In this document: piece after piece, positions 33,609 to 44,647 of the stretch | How the letters are laid out: each line of letters starts with the position of its first letter | Position numbering within the stretch: the first letter of the stretch is position 1 | NCBI GenBank assembly: GCA_020744425.1 | Contig: JAGMUV010000006.1 | Coordinates: 3,534,001-3,598,000, forward strand | Direction: 5' to 3' | DNA from: Dactylonectria macrodidyma | Lineage: Eukaryota; Ascomycota; Sordariomycetes; Hypocreales; Nectriaceae | DNA: 64,000 nt | Notes under the pieces: generated by a model | Databases searched by the model: none | The model's input: the letters and a program-made list of their open reading frames with translations, nothing else | What the model was told of the DNA's origin: nothing | Program-made: the position numbers and the translations under genes

Positions 33609-35723
33609 ATGGCCAGAGATAGCACTCCTCCAAGCAAACGGCGACGCAATCGAGTCCCGGTGTCGTGTTTCAGCTGCCGGACGTTGAAGACCAAATGTGA
33701 TGGCGCCAGGCCGGTATGCTCGACATGTGCCCACAGTGGGCGAGACTGCGTCTTTGTCCAGCAGGGCATATCGGGCGGCGCGGCCAACATGGTCATGGTG
33801 GACCAAGAGTAATTGATACTGCCCCACATGAAACTAGTAGGAAGATGATTGCTGAAACTCGCAGCGTGAAGCTACCTGCGTGGGTTGGAAAGTCGCCTCG
33901 AGCTGCTTGAGAAGGCCGCTCCGACTTCTAGTCCAGCTAAGACAAGAGACCAGGGAGCTTCAACTCTGGGGCAAGCCGCATCTTCAACAGGAGCTATACG
34001 GTTGGAGCCAACAGCCTCGTCGATAGTTGTTGATGCCAATTTGTCCATTGGAGGGCTCTCGTTCACCCAGCTACTCCTGAACACTCTCTATGGCTACGGG
34101 AACGTGGAAGCACAGTCAATGGTGACGGATTCTGAGTCCCGAGCCAGGCCGCTTCATCTGACAGGAGATGATCTGTATGCGATACCTGACAACGCTGCCG
34201 ATATCCTAGACCGGTATTTCACCATTCGGCACACGCTTACGCCCTTGTTCCATGGGCCCAGTGCTCGGTCGGTTTTCAATGAGGCATTGCGTTGCCCCGC
34301 GGAGGACAGGCATCGCCAAGCACTTACCTTTGCCCTTATCAACATGATCTTTGCTCTTTGCACCTCGCACTGGGTAGTCGACGTTGAAGCCAATCCTCGC
34401 ACTGCACGAAGACACTACGAGATGGCCATGGCTCTACTGCAGCCGACCCTCCTACGTGACTGGCGTTTAGAGCATGTACAGGCCCTGCTGCTTGGCGCAA
34501 GATACCTCCAGACTACTAGCTGTGGTGATGAGTGCTGGAACGTGCTTGGTCTGGCCATTAGAATTGCCTATGGTCTGCGTTTGCACAAAGACCCGCCCGA
34601 GTCTGATCCCCCTCCGTTACGAGAAACAAAGCGGAGGGTCTGGTATGCCGCCTACACCCTTGACATGCACTGGAGCATGATCTATCAGCGTCCTTCGGCC
34701 ACCAGAAGTGCCGACTTCTCCGTGTCTCTACCCGAAGATCTCGACGATGACTGCATACGAGAGGACGGGGTCCTGTACCCAATGCCCAAGCGACCATCGT
34801 GCATGTCATTCTCTATTGAGATGATCAAGTTGTATCGAATTGTCGAAAAGGTTTCGGCACGGATGTCGGAGGACATGGAGATCACACAGGGCACTGCAGA
34901 GTGGGTGATGGCTCTCGATGGCGAATACCAGAAATGGCGCCGTGATCTTCCAGCGCACCTCGTACTGGACTACAATAACCCGAAGGAGCCGCACTGGATC
35001 TTGGCTCTGCGCGCAAACATGGTCCGGATTTTAATACATCGTCCGTCGTTAGGTGAAGCCCTGCATCGTTCACAGAAGGCTCCGTGGGGCCAAGACTCAA
35101 TGGCCAGCCAAATCTTGCAGCTCAGTCAGAAAATATGTCTTGATGCAGCGATGGAATCCGTCGATATTGTTGCGCTGAGGTACGAGCAAACCAAACAAAC
35201 GATGGGGCTCAATTGGTTCAACATTTACTATTGTGAGTCAGCTCCTCCCCGAACTATCTCCCAAATCTGCAACCTGGGCCCTCCCTGACCAGACGCAGTG
35301 TTCAATGCCGTAATCGTCCTAGTATCTCAGGTTATCTATACGCCGTGTTTTCAAGAAAGCCCTGCGTTGGTCAAGGTGGAAAAGGCCCTGAATATGGTCA
35401 AAGACATGTCGAGCAACCATTCCTTCGCTAAACGAGCCTTTGCCTTCCTCCAAGGGTTGCTCCAGTGCATGCACCAGTCAATAGGATCTCTGCATTCAAG
35501 GGGGGATTGTGCTATACTTCCAGACAGTTTGTTGCCATCTCCGACGACGGCAGCCATGCCTATGGCATCGTCAGTAGGTCCAGAAACGTTTCCGGGCCTG
35601 CATGCGCTGTTTGGATATGCGAAGGATGTGGCGGATGATTTGCAGGCACAGCTGGAGAGCTTTGACCCCGGTAACTTCGCAGAGTCATCTTGGACCTTGG
35701 ATGATCTTATTCCTGGACGGTAA
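33609..35723 (+). CDS. Zn2Cys6 transcription factor with fungal-specific domain
   Basis: Nuclear regulator of 661 residues, three exons: 33609-33808, 33872-35232 and 35299-35723. Cysteines at 20, 23, 30, 37, 40 and 47 form the zinc cluster (C-x2-C-x6-C-x6-C-x2-C-x6-C), preceded by the basic KRRRNR. After the first intron comes a coiled linker, YLRGLESRLELLEK. The middle holds the fungal transcription factor domain: LDRYFTIRHTLTPLFHGPS, LGLAIRIAYGLRLHKD and RRVWYAAYTLDMHWSM. An in-frame upstream ATG at 33357 would add 84 residues; the chosen MARDSTPP start sits just before the basic region as usual. It is divergent from nothing close; the FAD monooxygenase starts 600 bases downstream on the same strand, a plausible target. 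Confidence 0.92.
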
Positions 35724-36318
35724 AGGAAGGTTTTGATGTACATACAATCTCCAGATTTAAAAAATGCGTCAGCCAATGTGTCAGTCAATCTTTGTAGAGC
35801 GTAAGTTGCGAAGTCCTATTGACCCACACCCATCACGTCCTTCGTAGGAGGTCAGTCTCGTGGCGGACCGGAGAATGCAGAGAGGCCGGGGAGATAACAG
35901 ACAGCGCCACTGCTTGTGTGGAGATGTAGAGGCGGGGTCCGCCGGAGTTAAGCAGGTCCACCCCAGTACTGGCCTCACATCAGACATCAGACACCTTGTC
36001 CGTGGCTGATCCACGATGCCCGGAGTTAGCAGGACTGAGACCGGGGTCAGGACACGGAGTGGGTTACGCGAGAAATGCGGAACACTACCAATAGATGGAA
36101 TCACGGAACAGCCATGGAGGAGACCCGGGGTGCAGCGGCCAGGGAGGGGCGCAAGGGTCGGCTTAGAGGCTCACCCGAGTGACTAGGGTGTTTACGTTGT
36201 ACAAGAGTATATCATCGCTCAACGTCGTCTCATCGTCCCGCGTCAGCATGGAGAGAAACTGCCATCGCTAAGACACTCTGCACAGCTATCTACGTCGCTT
36301 ATCAAGAATATCGCAAAT
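35724..36318. other. Promoter region of the FAD monooxygenase
   Basis: About 595 bases between two genes on the same strand. Rich in CGG/CCG triplets, the half-sites of Zn2Cys6 proteins, but no single clear inverted site stands out. No gene seen. Confidence 0.4.
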
Positions 36319-37749
36319 ATGTTCAAAATTGCCATCATCGGAGGCGGTCTTGGCGGACTCTTCACTGCCTTGTCGATCCACCAGCACTCGCCTTCGGAGG
36401 ATATCCAGATTGATATCTATGAACAGGCACCCGAGTACAAAGAAATCGGCGCAGGTGTTGGAATTGGTCCTAATGCTGCTGGCTTGGCGGTGAAGCTGGG
36501 TCTCCAGGAGGAGCTGGCCAAGATCACAGGCACAAGGGAAGGTATCTGGCTTTCGTTTCGTCGCTTCGATGATGGATCAGATGTCCACACGGTCAGAATC
36601 CCTGGCGAAGGCAACACACCACACTTCTCGTTGCACCGAGCAGAGTTCCTGGAATTGTTGATCCGCGCAGTCCAACGACGAAGCGCAGCTACTCTGCACA
36701 CAAACAAGCAATGCATATCGTTGGAGGTATATATCCTAGTGCTTTCAATATACATGCGCTCCCCATAGCTAAGCTTTCATATAGGACAAGGGTGACACCA
36801 TGCTGGTTACTTTTGTCGACGGCACGACAACCTCTGCGAACCTAGTCATCGGTGCGGATGGTATTCATTCAGTCGCTCGCAAGCACTATGTTGTATGTGC
36901 TATTTTTTCGGGGATGTGTCGTCCAACTAACTCCCTGGCAGCGTGACACACCACAGTACGGAGGCATGGTGGTCTACCGCGGCCTGTGCAACATCGAAGA
37001 TCTCGCAGACGACTGGACGCTCCCCACCTATGCTGCATTGTTCATGGCTCCCGGCAAGCACTTTCTCATCTTCCCCATCAGCGGCAACAAGATTATCAAC
37101 GTAGTCGCCTTTGTCTCGACCCCATGGGAGGATTTGAGTGAAGCCAAGGAGAGCTGGACGCTCGCAGGAGACAAGAGCGCCGTCCAGAACCAGTTCAAAG
37201 ACTTTGCGCCTGCAGTCCAGACCGTCATCCAGAAGATGAACACAAATCCTCTGAAGTGGATCCTATTTGACAGACAATCCTCACCAGAATGGATCTTCTC
37301 AGGAGGCAAGGTGGCCCTGCTAGGAGATGCAGCCCATGCGATGTGTCCTCACCAAGGTCCGTCCAGTTCCTAGATTCCCATCCCAGTGCCCACGACGTAA
37401 CGACTGACTTACTTTTCTATTAGGGGCCGGAGCCGGACAGGCGCTCGAGGATGGGTACGTTCTCGGACGAGCTCTTCATGACTATTTCAAGGTCAGGAAA
37501 ACAGCCCAGCCACGTCCTATTGAGGATTATCTGCATCTATACCAATCCATTCGGTATCCCCGCTCAGAGAGAGTGCAAGAAACATCCCGGCAGGCCGGGG
37601 ACTTGTACGAGATGAAGGCTGAGGAAGTCGCCGGGCTCAGCTATGAGGACGGCCTACCGATTGTTAGGGATCTGCTGAAAGATCGTATGAAATGGATCTG
37701 GACCGAAGACATTGACCAGGTGTACGAGAAGGCCCTTGCTGAGCTGTAA
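36319..37749 (+). CDS. FAD-dependent monooxygenase, salicylate-hydroxylase type
   Basis: Class A flavin hydroxylase of 418 residues, four exons: 36319-36726, 36785-36892, 36942-37356 and 37424-37749. It opens MFKIAIIGGGLGGLFTALSI, the GxGxxG FAD motif. GAGVGIGPNAAGLAVKLGL is typical of the salicylate-hydroxylase group. The DG motif is GADGIHSVARK and the GD motif GDAAHAMCPHQGAGAGQALED, which is split by the last intron. These enzymes use NADPH and oxygen to hydroxylate an aromatic ring, sometimes with decarboxylation; many occur in aromatic catabolism or fungal metabolite clusters. Substrate not readable from sequence. Confidence 0.93.
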
Positions 37750-38117
37750 GGTGAATCTGCAACTCTTTTAATCCAGGTGTGTATGGGCCTGCTCATATGG
37801 CTGTGTTTAGACATCGGGCTCGAAATCATAAGTCAAATAGGGCTGCTTAATTGCTAGATGGAAGAGGAAGAAGGATTGCAGCCTAGGATGGATTGTAGGC
37901 CCGAGCTATAGGCCAGTTGTGCCTATAGCCCCGGCCCCGGGTTATTGTACTTAGGTTTCTTCAGCTGTTGACACCAGCCTAGCACGTCATCTTGACCTTA
38001 GGGGATTCTGTAGATATCTCTAGTAGATGTCTTCATGACGATAATAAATCAACAACAACAACAACAATGGCTGTGTTTAGAACAGCGTACGAAATATTTT
38101 CGTCACATTGATGTCTA
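37750..38117. other. 3' flank of the monooxygenase with a trinucleotide run
   Basis: About 370 bases, no gene. It contains a short CAA microsatellite at about 38048-38066. Confidence 0.4.
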
Positions 38118-38119
38118 TA

Positions 38120-39050
38120 CCCGTTGGCATTGTGGGGCAAGCTGCATGCCAACCTTGTTCTGAGGTTGGTCCCAAAACCCCTTGTCAGGTCCTTAAATTG
38201 TCACTATTTTAGTATAAAATGCCATTTTGGATCCTTTATTCTGCCTTCATTTTAGATATATAAAATCTTTTAAAAATAGCTCTAGATTATATAGGTTATG
38301 CACTTTAAAATGGGTATATATATATATTTTTTTAAAAATTTCTATAACGTACTTGATAAGCATGCGTTGCATCCAAGTATGCGACGCACTTATACTGTAT
38401 ACCTAAAAGTGTAAACTTTTAATTTTCTAAAATGGGCTATATAGTCTTAAGAATTTTAGAAAATTAATTTTAAGTAATCAACTAAAAAGGTCATAAGTTA
38501 GTATTTTTTTTAGATTTTTATCTAATTTATTTAGATTTTTAAAATTACAAATAGAAAAAAAAACAGTACGAATAAGATTTTTTAAAATAAGTTTATAAAT
38601 AAAATCTTTTAAAAATCTAAAAAAATCTTTACTTATTTTTATATACTTATTAAACCTATTTGTAAAATATAAGCTATTTTAAGTCTAGTTTAAATTTTTA
38701 AAGAATTTTTGAAAAAGTACTGTTTTAGGTATAAATTGGAAATGCAACGCATACTTGGATGCGACGCATGCTTATCAAGTACGTTATACATCTTAAAAAG
38801 TTTTCTCAAACTTTTTTTCCATTTAATGAAAATTGAAGGGAATTGGATAAAATAATGTCCATTTTGAAGCTCTTGATTTAGTTAGTTTGGGTCTACTTTT
38901 TGAAGATTTTATATACCTACATTAGGGGCAGAAACAGGGTCAAAAACGCCATTTTACACTAAAAAGCGACAATTTAAGGACCTGACAAGGGTTTTTGGGA
39001 CCAACCTCGGAACAAGGTTGGCATGCAGCTTGCCCCACAATGCCAACGGG
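38120..39050. mobile_element. Outer terminal-inverted-repeat element (Tc1/mariner-like MITE)
   Basis: A 931-bp AT-rich element with long, nearly perfect inverted ends. The left arm (38120-38205) starts CCCGTTGGCATTGTGGGGCA and its reverse complement ends the element at 38965-39050. A TA dinucleotide flanks each side (38118-38119 and 39051-39052), the target duplication of Tc1/mariner elements. It has no coding capacity, so it is non-autonomous. The arms differ at only a few positions over about 85 bases. A second inverted-repeat element sits inside. Confidence 0.9.
38343..38788. mobile_element. Inner terminal-inverted-repeat element nested in the first
   Basis: An element of about 446 bp whose ends are inverted copies: left TATAACGTACTTGATAAGCA, right its reverse complement, extending over roughly 45-50 bases with a few mismatches (GCGTTGCATCC versus GCGTCGCATCC). 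The ends fall on TATA, so the exact TA duplication is ambiguous by two bases. No coding capacity. It lies wholly between the arms of the 931-bp element and has an unrelated end sequence. Confidence 0.85.
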
Positions 39051-39052
39051 TA

Positions 39053-40022
39053 CTATTGAAAGCTAGCCGCGGCTGGATGCATAGGAATTGTGTGTTATGA
39101 TTGATCTGACTAGCTAGAAAAAGGGGAGACGCCGCAGTCGGCTTTGTGATCAGCGATGTCGGCTGTTGCCTTATAAATTAGGTGTAAATCGGGACGGTGG
39201 CTAAACCCGGATTGTACGGTCGGATCCACACCAACAGGTACGCTATTTCACTCACTAAATGTTGGTCGTTATTTTATGATGAAATTGTCTCACAGGAAAC
39301 AGCTAAGTAGAGCGCAGCAACCGCCAGTACAGGACCAAGTAGAGGGTGTAAGAGATAGGTTTAACAATCGACCAAGGACGAACAAATTTGTTGCTCCAAG
39401 GCTCCGTACCAGAAGAAATTGGGTTCCCTCAGCACAAATCAGATGACTTCTGCGACCACAGGGCATGGCTAGATTCCAATAAAAACCAGCCAGGATCAAG
39501 TTTTTCAATAAGCTCCTGAGGCATGCAGCCCAGGTCATTAGAGACGTGAGACTAGAGGGCGACTAGGCATCTAACACCAGTATATATGCTCTCAGATGGC
39601 CAACAACTTGAAATATGCCAAGTAATTTGAAAAGTAGAATAGGCAGTTGAATTCCAAGTTTGAGTCTTGAGTATTAGCCGCAAACTTTCCATATGTTGGC
39701 TATGAGCTGGCGATTATTATGCAGCAATTGTTTACAGTGATTAATGTTGAGTACCCGAGATGAACTTGAATGACAGCGAAGACGACGCGTAGAAGTAATT
39801 ATCTGATAATTACAGGCACCGTTATCTCAGTTCAGAATATCTCAACTCCCAGAGTTACGTGCCCAAATATCTTTGTTATCTCGGCCCAATAGAGAGGTAA
39901 GGCCCTCGATCAACACAAAATGGATAATTTTCTTCCTGTTATTTTTTCTATTTCTTTTTTATATCTAATTTCTGTTTTTCTAAGGCCCAATGTTCAGGAT
40001 TCTCAATTTGTATCTAATAGTT
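39053..40022. other. Intergenic region without recognisable gene
   Basis: About 970 bases between the inverted-repeat element and the decarboxylase 3' end. The 82-codon frame at 39290-39538 on the minus strand has no recognisable family. Confidence 0.4.
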
Positions 40023-41605
40023 TTACTTCTTTTGCACATTCAACGCCTTCTCGGTTGTTTCAACCAGTACGTCAAACGCATTTCTCACGTGGACCTCCTC
40101 GACAAATGGAGTGCTCATGCAAAATCTGATGGCATAAATACCACCGTCGAGAACCGTGCTCGTAAGGTAGATTTTGCCCTCCTTGTTGATGGTGGTGTAT
40201 ACGTTCTCCGTCAACTCATTCTTGTCAGACAAGCTGGCGTCCGCGCGACCTTTGAGTCTCAGGACGATTAAAGCAAATTGTGGTACGGTAACAATCTCGA
40301 ACAGGTCTGATCGGTCTTTGACCAACTGCGTGAAGAGGTCTCCGTGACGGATTCCTTTCCTGACATGCTCCTGTAGACCTTTGACGCCAAATATCCGGAT
40401 CACAAACCACACCTTCAAGCTTCGGAACCGACGACCCAATGGGATCTGCCAGTCACGATAGTCGGTTACCAAGCCACTCTCCGAGTATATGTTTCTCAGG
40501 TAAGGAGGAGTCATGCTGAAAGCGTCAATATAATGCTTCCGCTCCTGGACAAAGGTGACGGAACAGTCGAAATTCGTCAGCAACCACTTGTGCATGTTCA
40601 TGTTGAAGCTGTGGAATCGGTGAAACTGGGCAGTGAAGTGGTGGTACTCGGGGCAGACGAGCGCAGCGCCAGCATAAGCCGCATCGACGTGAACCCAAAC
40701 CTCTCCCTCGCCAGGCGGGGCAACCTCTTGCAAGGCATCTGCAATAGATTCAAAGTCGTCGTAGGCACAGCAGTCTGTCGTGCCGAGTGTGGTGGTCAGG
40801 TAGAACGGTGTGAGCCCCTTAGCGCGGACCTGTTCGATGGCAGCTTTCACGTCGGCACCGGTCAGGGAAAAGTTGTTCTTGGCCGAGACGGGAATTGCCA
40901 TGAAACGGACGCCTGAGACCTGCGCGGCTTTCTTGGTGCTGGAATGCGTCGTGGCGCTACCAAGAGCCACGAGCTTGTTCCGCGCCACGGCCATGGCGTC
41001 GTCAATTTGGTCTTCCGGCACGCCTGCAGTAGCCTCTCGCAAGTACTTGTCGCGGGCGGCGACCATGACGGTCAGAATAGCCTCGGATGCTGTACCATGT
41101 ATAACACCGCCGCCGAGGGTAGGGCCGGAGGATCGGTAAGTCTCAGGCAGGTTGAACATTTCTGCAAGCCAGTCGGTTACAATGGTCTCGAGCTCGGTAA
41201 CGGCAGGGGAGCAGATCCAGTTGAAGGCAGAACCATTGAACGCATTCGAGTACATTTCTCCAAGCATGCCCGGGAAGCTGGACGAACAAGGGAAGAATGC
41301 CATGAAGTTGGGAGACTGCCAGTGCGTGATGCCGGGCATGATCTTGGCTTCGATGTCTTTCTGGATATCCTTCCATGGTTCGCCTTCTGTCGGGGGTTTG
41401 GAGGGAACTAGTTCACGCAAATAGCCTGGCTTCACGTTCGAAACCACTCGACGCTCGGTGATATTCTGGTAGTAGCCCACGACTAAGGAGGGGTAACAAT
41501 ATTAGTATCAAGGTCGTACCAATTTCAACTGCGCTAGCGACGGCCGTTGGACTTACTCTCGTCGAGGGATGACTGAGCCGCTTCCCTGAACTGTTCCAAA
41601 TCCAT
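40023..41605 (-). CDS. Aromatic-L-amino-acid decarboxylase (group II PLP)
   Basis: Pyridoxal-phosphate enzyme of 502 residues, two exons: 41557-41605 and 40023-41482. It removes CO2 from tyrosine, tryptophan, DOPA or phenylalanine to give the arylamine. It starts MDLEQFREAAQSSLDE. The substrate-side motif HWQSPNFMAFFPCSSSFPGM is close to the HWxSPxFxAYFP of DOPA and tyrosine decarboxylases. The PLP aspartate and alanine are in VHVDAAYAG; the Schiff-base lysine is in SFNMNMHKWLLTNFD at about residue 310. Length fits the family (about 480-520). The catalytic-loop tyrosine region appears as MTPPYLRN, the usual place of the flexible loop. Fungal members are uncommon compared with plants and animals. 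Neighbours (ALDH, ADH) could process the derived aldehyde, but no amine oxidase is in the window. Confidence 0.94.
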
Positions 41606-42443
41606 AACGCCGATAGATGTCGTTGCTAGACGTTTCAATTTGATCTTGGGCTGGGTAGAGTTGAGACGATCTTGCACATGTGCGACCCTTACAAAACTTA
41701 TAGGGAAACGGCGGGGCGGTGGCGTTGAGCTTTGTCTCCCTTCGGAATATACAGTACCACACCCTCGTCTTGTCAGCCCCACGCTCAAGCGGTGATAGCG
41801 GACGGACCAAGGGTTTGCGTGTACCATGGACACTCCAATCGCCACCAGATTCAAGTGATCAGGTATGTACTCTTGGCATCAACCTCATCAATCGGAACGT
41901 ATCTCCGATCGGTACTCGCAGCAAAAGGGGGAGCCCGAGCCCTTAACTCCCCGGTGGCCGGGTCCGTTCTTTTCCTCAGCTTCCACCCACTCGGTGTCCG
42001 ATTACCACGAACTCAGTATACCTGTCGGCAATGAGGGCAGTTCTTCACGACAGTGCGGGGTAATCTACCCTTGAGTCATTGAACTCGGAGGCATGGGTTC
42101 ATCGGCACATCGACAGTGTTCGAAAGAATTGCTCAATTAACGCCAAAGAACCCCGCCCTCTTAGCCTCGCAACCTACCCTGTCGGAATATTATGCGGAAG
42201 CATCATGCTGAGAACAACTAGTCAATACCTCGTAGTATGAAAAATATCTTGAGGGTATACACTCAACTGCTGGCATTAGTCATGCCGCTTGACAAAACTG
42301 TGTCGTCCGCAAGCGCGTTATCCGTCATGGGAGAAGTCATGATTTGGTCCCCAATACATGACACAAATTCACGCATTGAAGACATCATCATCAACAATTC
42401 TGCAAGTTGAGATTTTGTAGAGTCAATTATAGGCTAAATTTCA
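41606..42443. other. Promoter of the decarboxylase and 3' flank of ALDH
   Basis: About 840 bases between two genes on the same (minus) strand. No gene is supported. Confidence 0.4.
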
Positions 42444-44075
42444 TTATCCAACTTTGATCAGAACAGTCTTGGTCTCCAGATAGTTGTCCAGACTGTCATG
42501 AATTCCCTCTCGCCCAACGCCGCTTGCTTTGTAGCCTCCGAATGGAAGATCAAATGCGCCCGACGGGCTGGTACAGTTGATTCCCACCGTACCGGCCTCC
42601 AACGACTTTGCAAAGCGCATCGCTCGGTCAATATCCCGCGTGTACACAGCAGCATAGAGCCCGTACTCGGTAGCGTTCGCCAGTCGAATCACTTCATCCT
42701 CGCTGGTGAACACGTTGATGTTGACCACGGGTCCGAAGACCTCGTCTTTCATGATCCGCGAGTTCTCGGGGGTCTCGACAAAAATTGTCGGCTGAATAAA
42801 GTAACCATTTAGGTCACTTGGTACCTCTCCTCCAAAAGCAAGTTTGCCTTCTTGCTTGCCAATTTCAACGTAGTTTTTCACAATATCAAACTGCATGTGG
42901 TCCGCTTGTGGCCCATGGGTGACCTCTGGGTTCAGGGGGTCGCCGAGTTTCACCGACTTGAAGCTCTCTTCGAAAAGAACCAGGAAGCGGTCCGCGACCG
43001 AAGCATGAACATATACGCGCGAGTTGGCCATACACACCTGTCCGCTGTTCCACTGAATACTATGCGCCGTTTCTTTTGCTGCGCGCTCCAGATCCGCGTC
43101 TCCGAATATCACGGCTGGGGACTTGCCCCCCAGCTCAAGGACAACGTTCTTCATGTTGGACTTTGACGCTGCTTCTTGGATGAGACGTCCTGTCCGTCCT
43201 GAACCGGTAAAGGTGATCAATCTAACGTCCATGTGATGCGCGAGCGTGGTGCCAGAGATGGTGCCGTGACCGGAAAGGACATTGATGACACCCGGGGGGA
43301 ACCCAGCGTTCTGAATGAGCCCGGCGAGTTTCGCTGACTTCAAAAGGTTAGCAGTGAGCCAAATGACGAGATACGGTAGATCAGGTTTCGTACTGTCAGG
43401 GGAGCCTTCTCGCTGCTCTTGATAACCACCGTGTTCCCAGCCGCAATCGCCGGCGCTACTTTGTTGATAAAGAAGTAGACGGGAACATTCCAGGGAATTA
43501 TGGCAGCGACCACCCCAAACGGCTGCCTGAGAGTCAAGTTGACAAACCCTGGAGTATTCAGACTAGTCCGACCCTGGCCGTTCCAGCCTGACGTAGCAAA
43601 GTACTGGAGCTTCTTCACTGCAGCCTTTGCATCCCAGAATCCAGAGACGGGTCGCCCCATAGAGATGGCCTCCAAGCTGGCGAGTTCCTTCTCGGATTCT
43701 GCAATCAAGTCGGCTAGCCTGAACATGTAGGCTCCTCTGTCGTCGGCCGATAAAGCAGACCATGCTGGCGAGGCCGCCTTTGCTGCTTCAACAGCACGGT
43801 TCGTATCCTCTACTGTTGCCTCGGATACTAGCGACAAGACAGGTTAGACCGTAGCTTATGCCTTGAACATCACCGTAGAGGGGCGCTAAATACTTACCCA
43901 GAGCGACTGTTTCAAGCGTGGTGGGCGAGTTTAATGGAAAGGTCCCTCCATCCGAGGCCGCAGAGAACTGGCAGAAATATCAACCCCAACGTCATATTGG
44001 ACTCGTAATGCGATCACTAACCTCGCCGTTGATGAAGAGGCGTGTCTCATATTCAGTCGACGTTAGAACGGCCAT
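42444..44075 (-). CDS. Aldehyde dehydrogenase (NAD(P)+)
   Basis: Cytosolic ALDH of 483 residues, four exons: 44022-44075, 43898-43967, 43394-43827 and 42444-43337. It starts MAVLTSTEYETRLFINGEF. Motifs in order: PFGVVAAIIPWNVPVYF with the cofactor-site Asn, AGNTVVIKSSEKAPLT, FTGSGRTGRLIQEAA, the catalytic Glu in LELGGKSP and the catalytic Cys in WNSGQVCMANSRVYV, then DEVFGPV and the C-terminal LPFGGYKASGVGRE. It oxidises an aldehyde to the acid. It is divergent from a zinc alcohol dehydrogenase, so the two could set the fate of one aldehyde (acid versus alcohol), for example an arylacetaldehyde downstream of the decarboxylase; that is inference. Confidence 0.94.
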
Positions 44076-44647
44076 TACTTCTCACAATGATGCAACTCGA
44101 GGCACAGGTGTGAAATCGCTTGCTTCGGCGTTGGTTTCCAGCTGCCGTGATATCTTGGTTGGTGGATGAAGATCAAGCTTCCATGGGAAGCGCGCGAAAG
44201 TGGACTTTTCTTGTACGATGGTTTTAAGTCCGACACCGAGGCCACAGTGTTGTTTCGGTTCATCTAAGTCAAGATTCGGATTTAACGGCTGATACATGAG
44301 TCAGTCTCAAGTGCCTGGATCTACTCCGCGCCAAGACCGTTACCTCCCCGGGTCTGGAAATCTGCTGCCAGTCCGGAACAAATGGCAGAATGCTTCGCCA
44401 GGGAGCGAGTCAGCATATCGGAATCCTACGGAACTCGGTACATTCCGATCGCGACTGGGAGAGCCCGGGGCCCCCAGGCTCAGTCCCAGTCCTGATCCCC
44501 AGTCTTGGCCTCGAAGCAGCCGGCATTGGTACCTGTTAACTGCATACAAATAAACGCCTACCATCGCGGTGCATCCTATGCTCATCTCAAGAGAACATAC
44601 TGTACAGAACATCGACCGCGGGCTTAGTTCTCGTCCTCGCTTTCAGT
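44076..44647. promoter_or_regulatory. Divergent ALDH/ADH promoter with an 8-bp inverted repeat
   Basis: Shared 572-base region. It contains ATCGGAAT at 44417-44424 and its exact reverse complement ATTCCGAT at 44442-44449, with a 17-base spacer and two further CGGAA-like copies between and upstream. CGG half-sites in inverted order are the usual targets of Zn2Cys6 dimers. Binding is not shown. Confidence 0.4.

Noticed and set aside
39290..39538. An 82-codon minus-strand frame near the inverted-repeat element
   Set aside because: Considered as a transposase remnant, but no motif supports it.
40533..41424. Plus-strand frames up to 155 codons opposite the decarboxylase
   Set aside because: Antisense shadows of the PLP decarboxylase.
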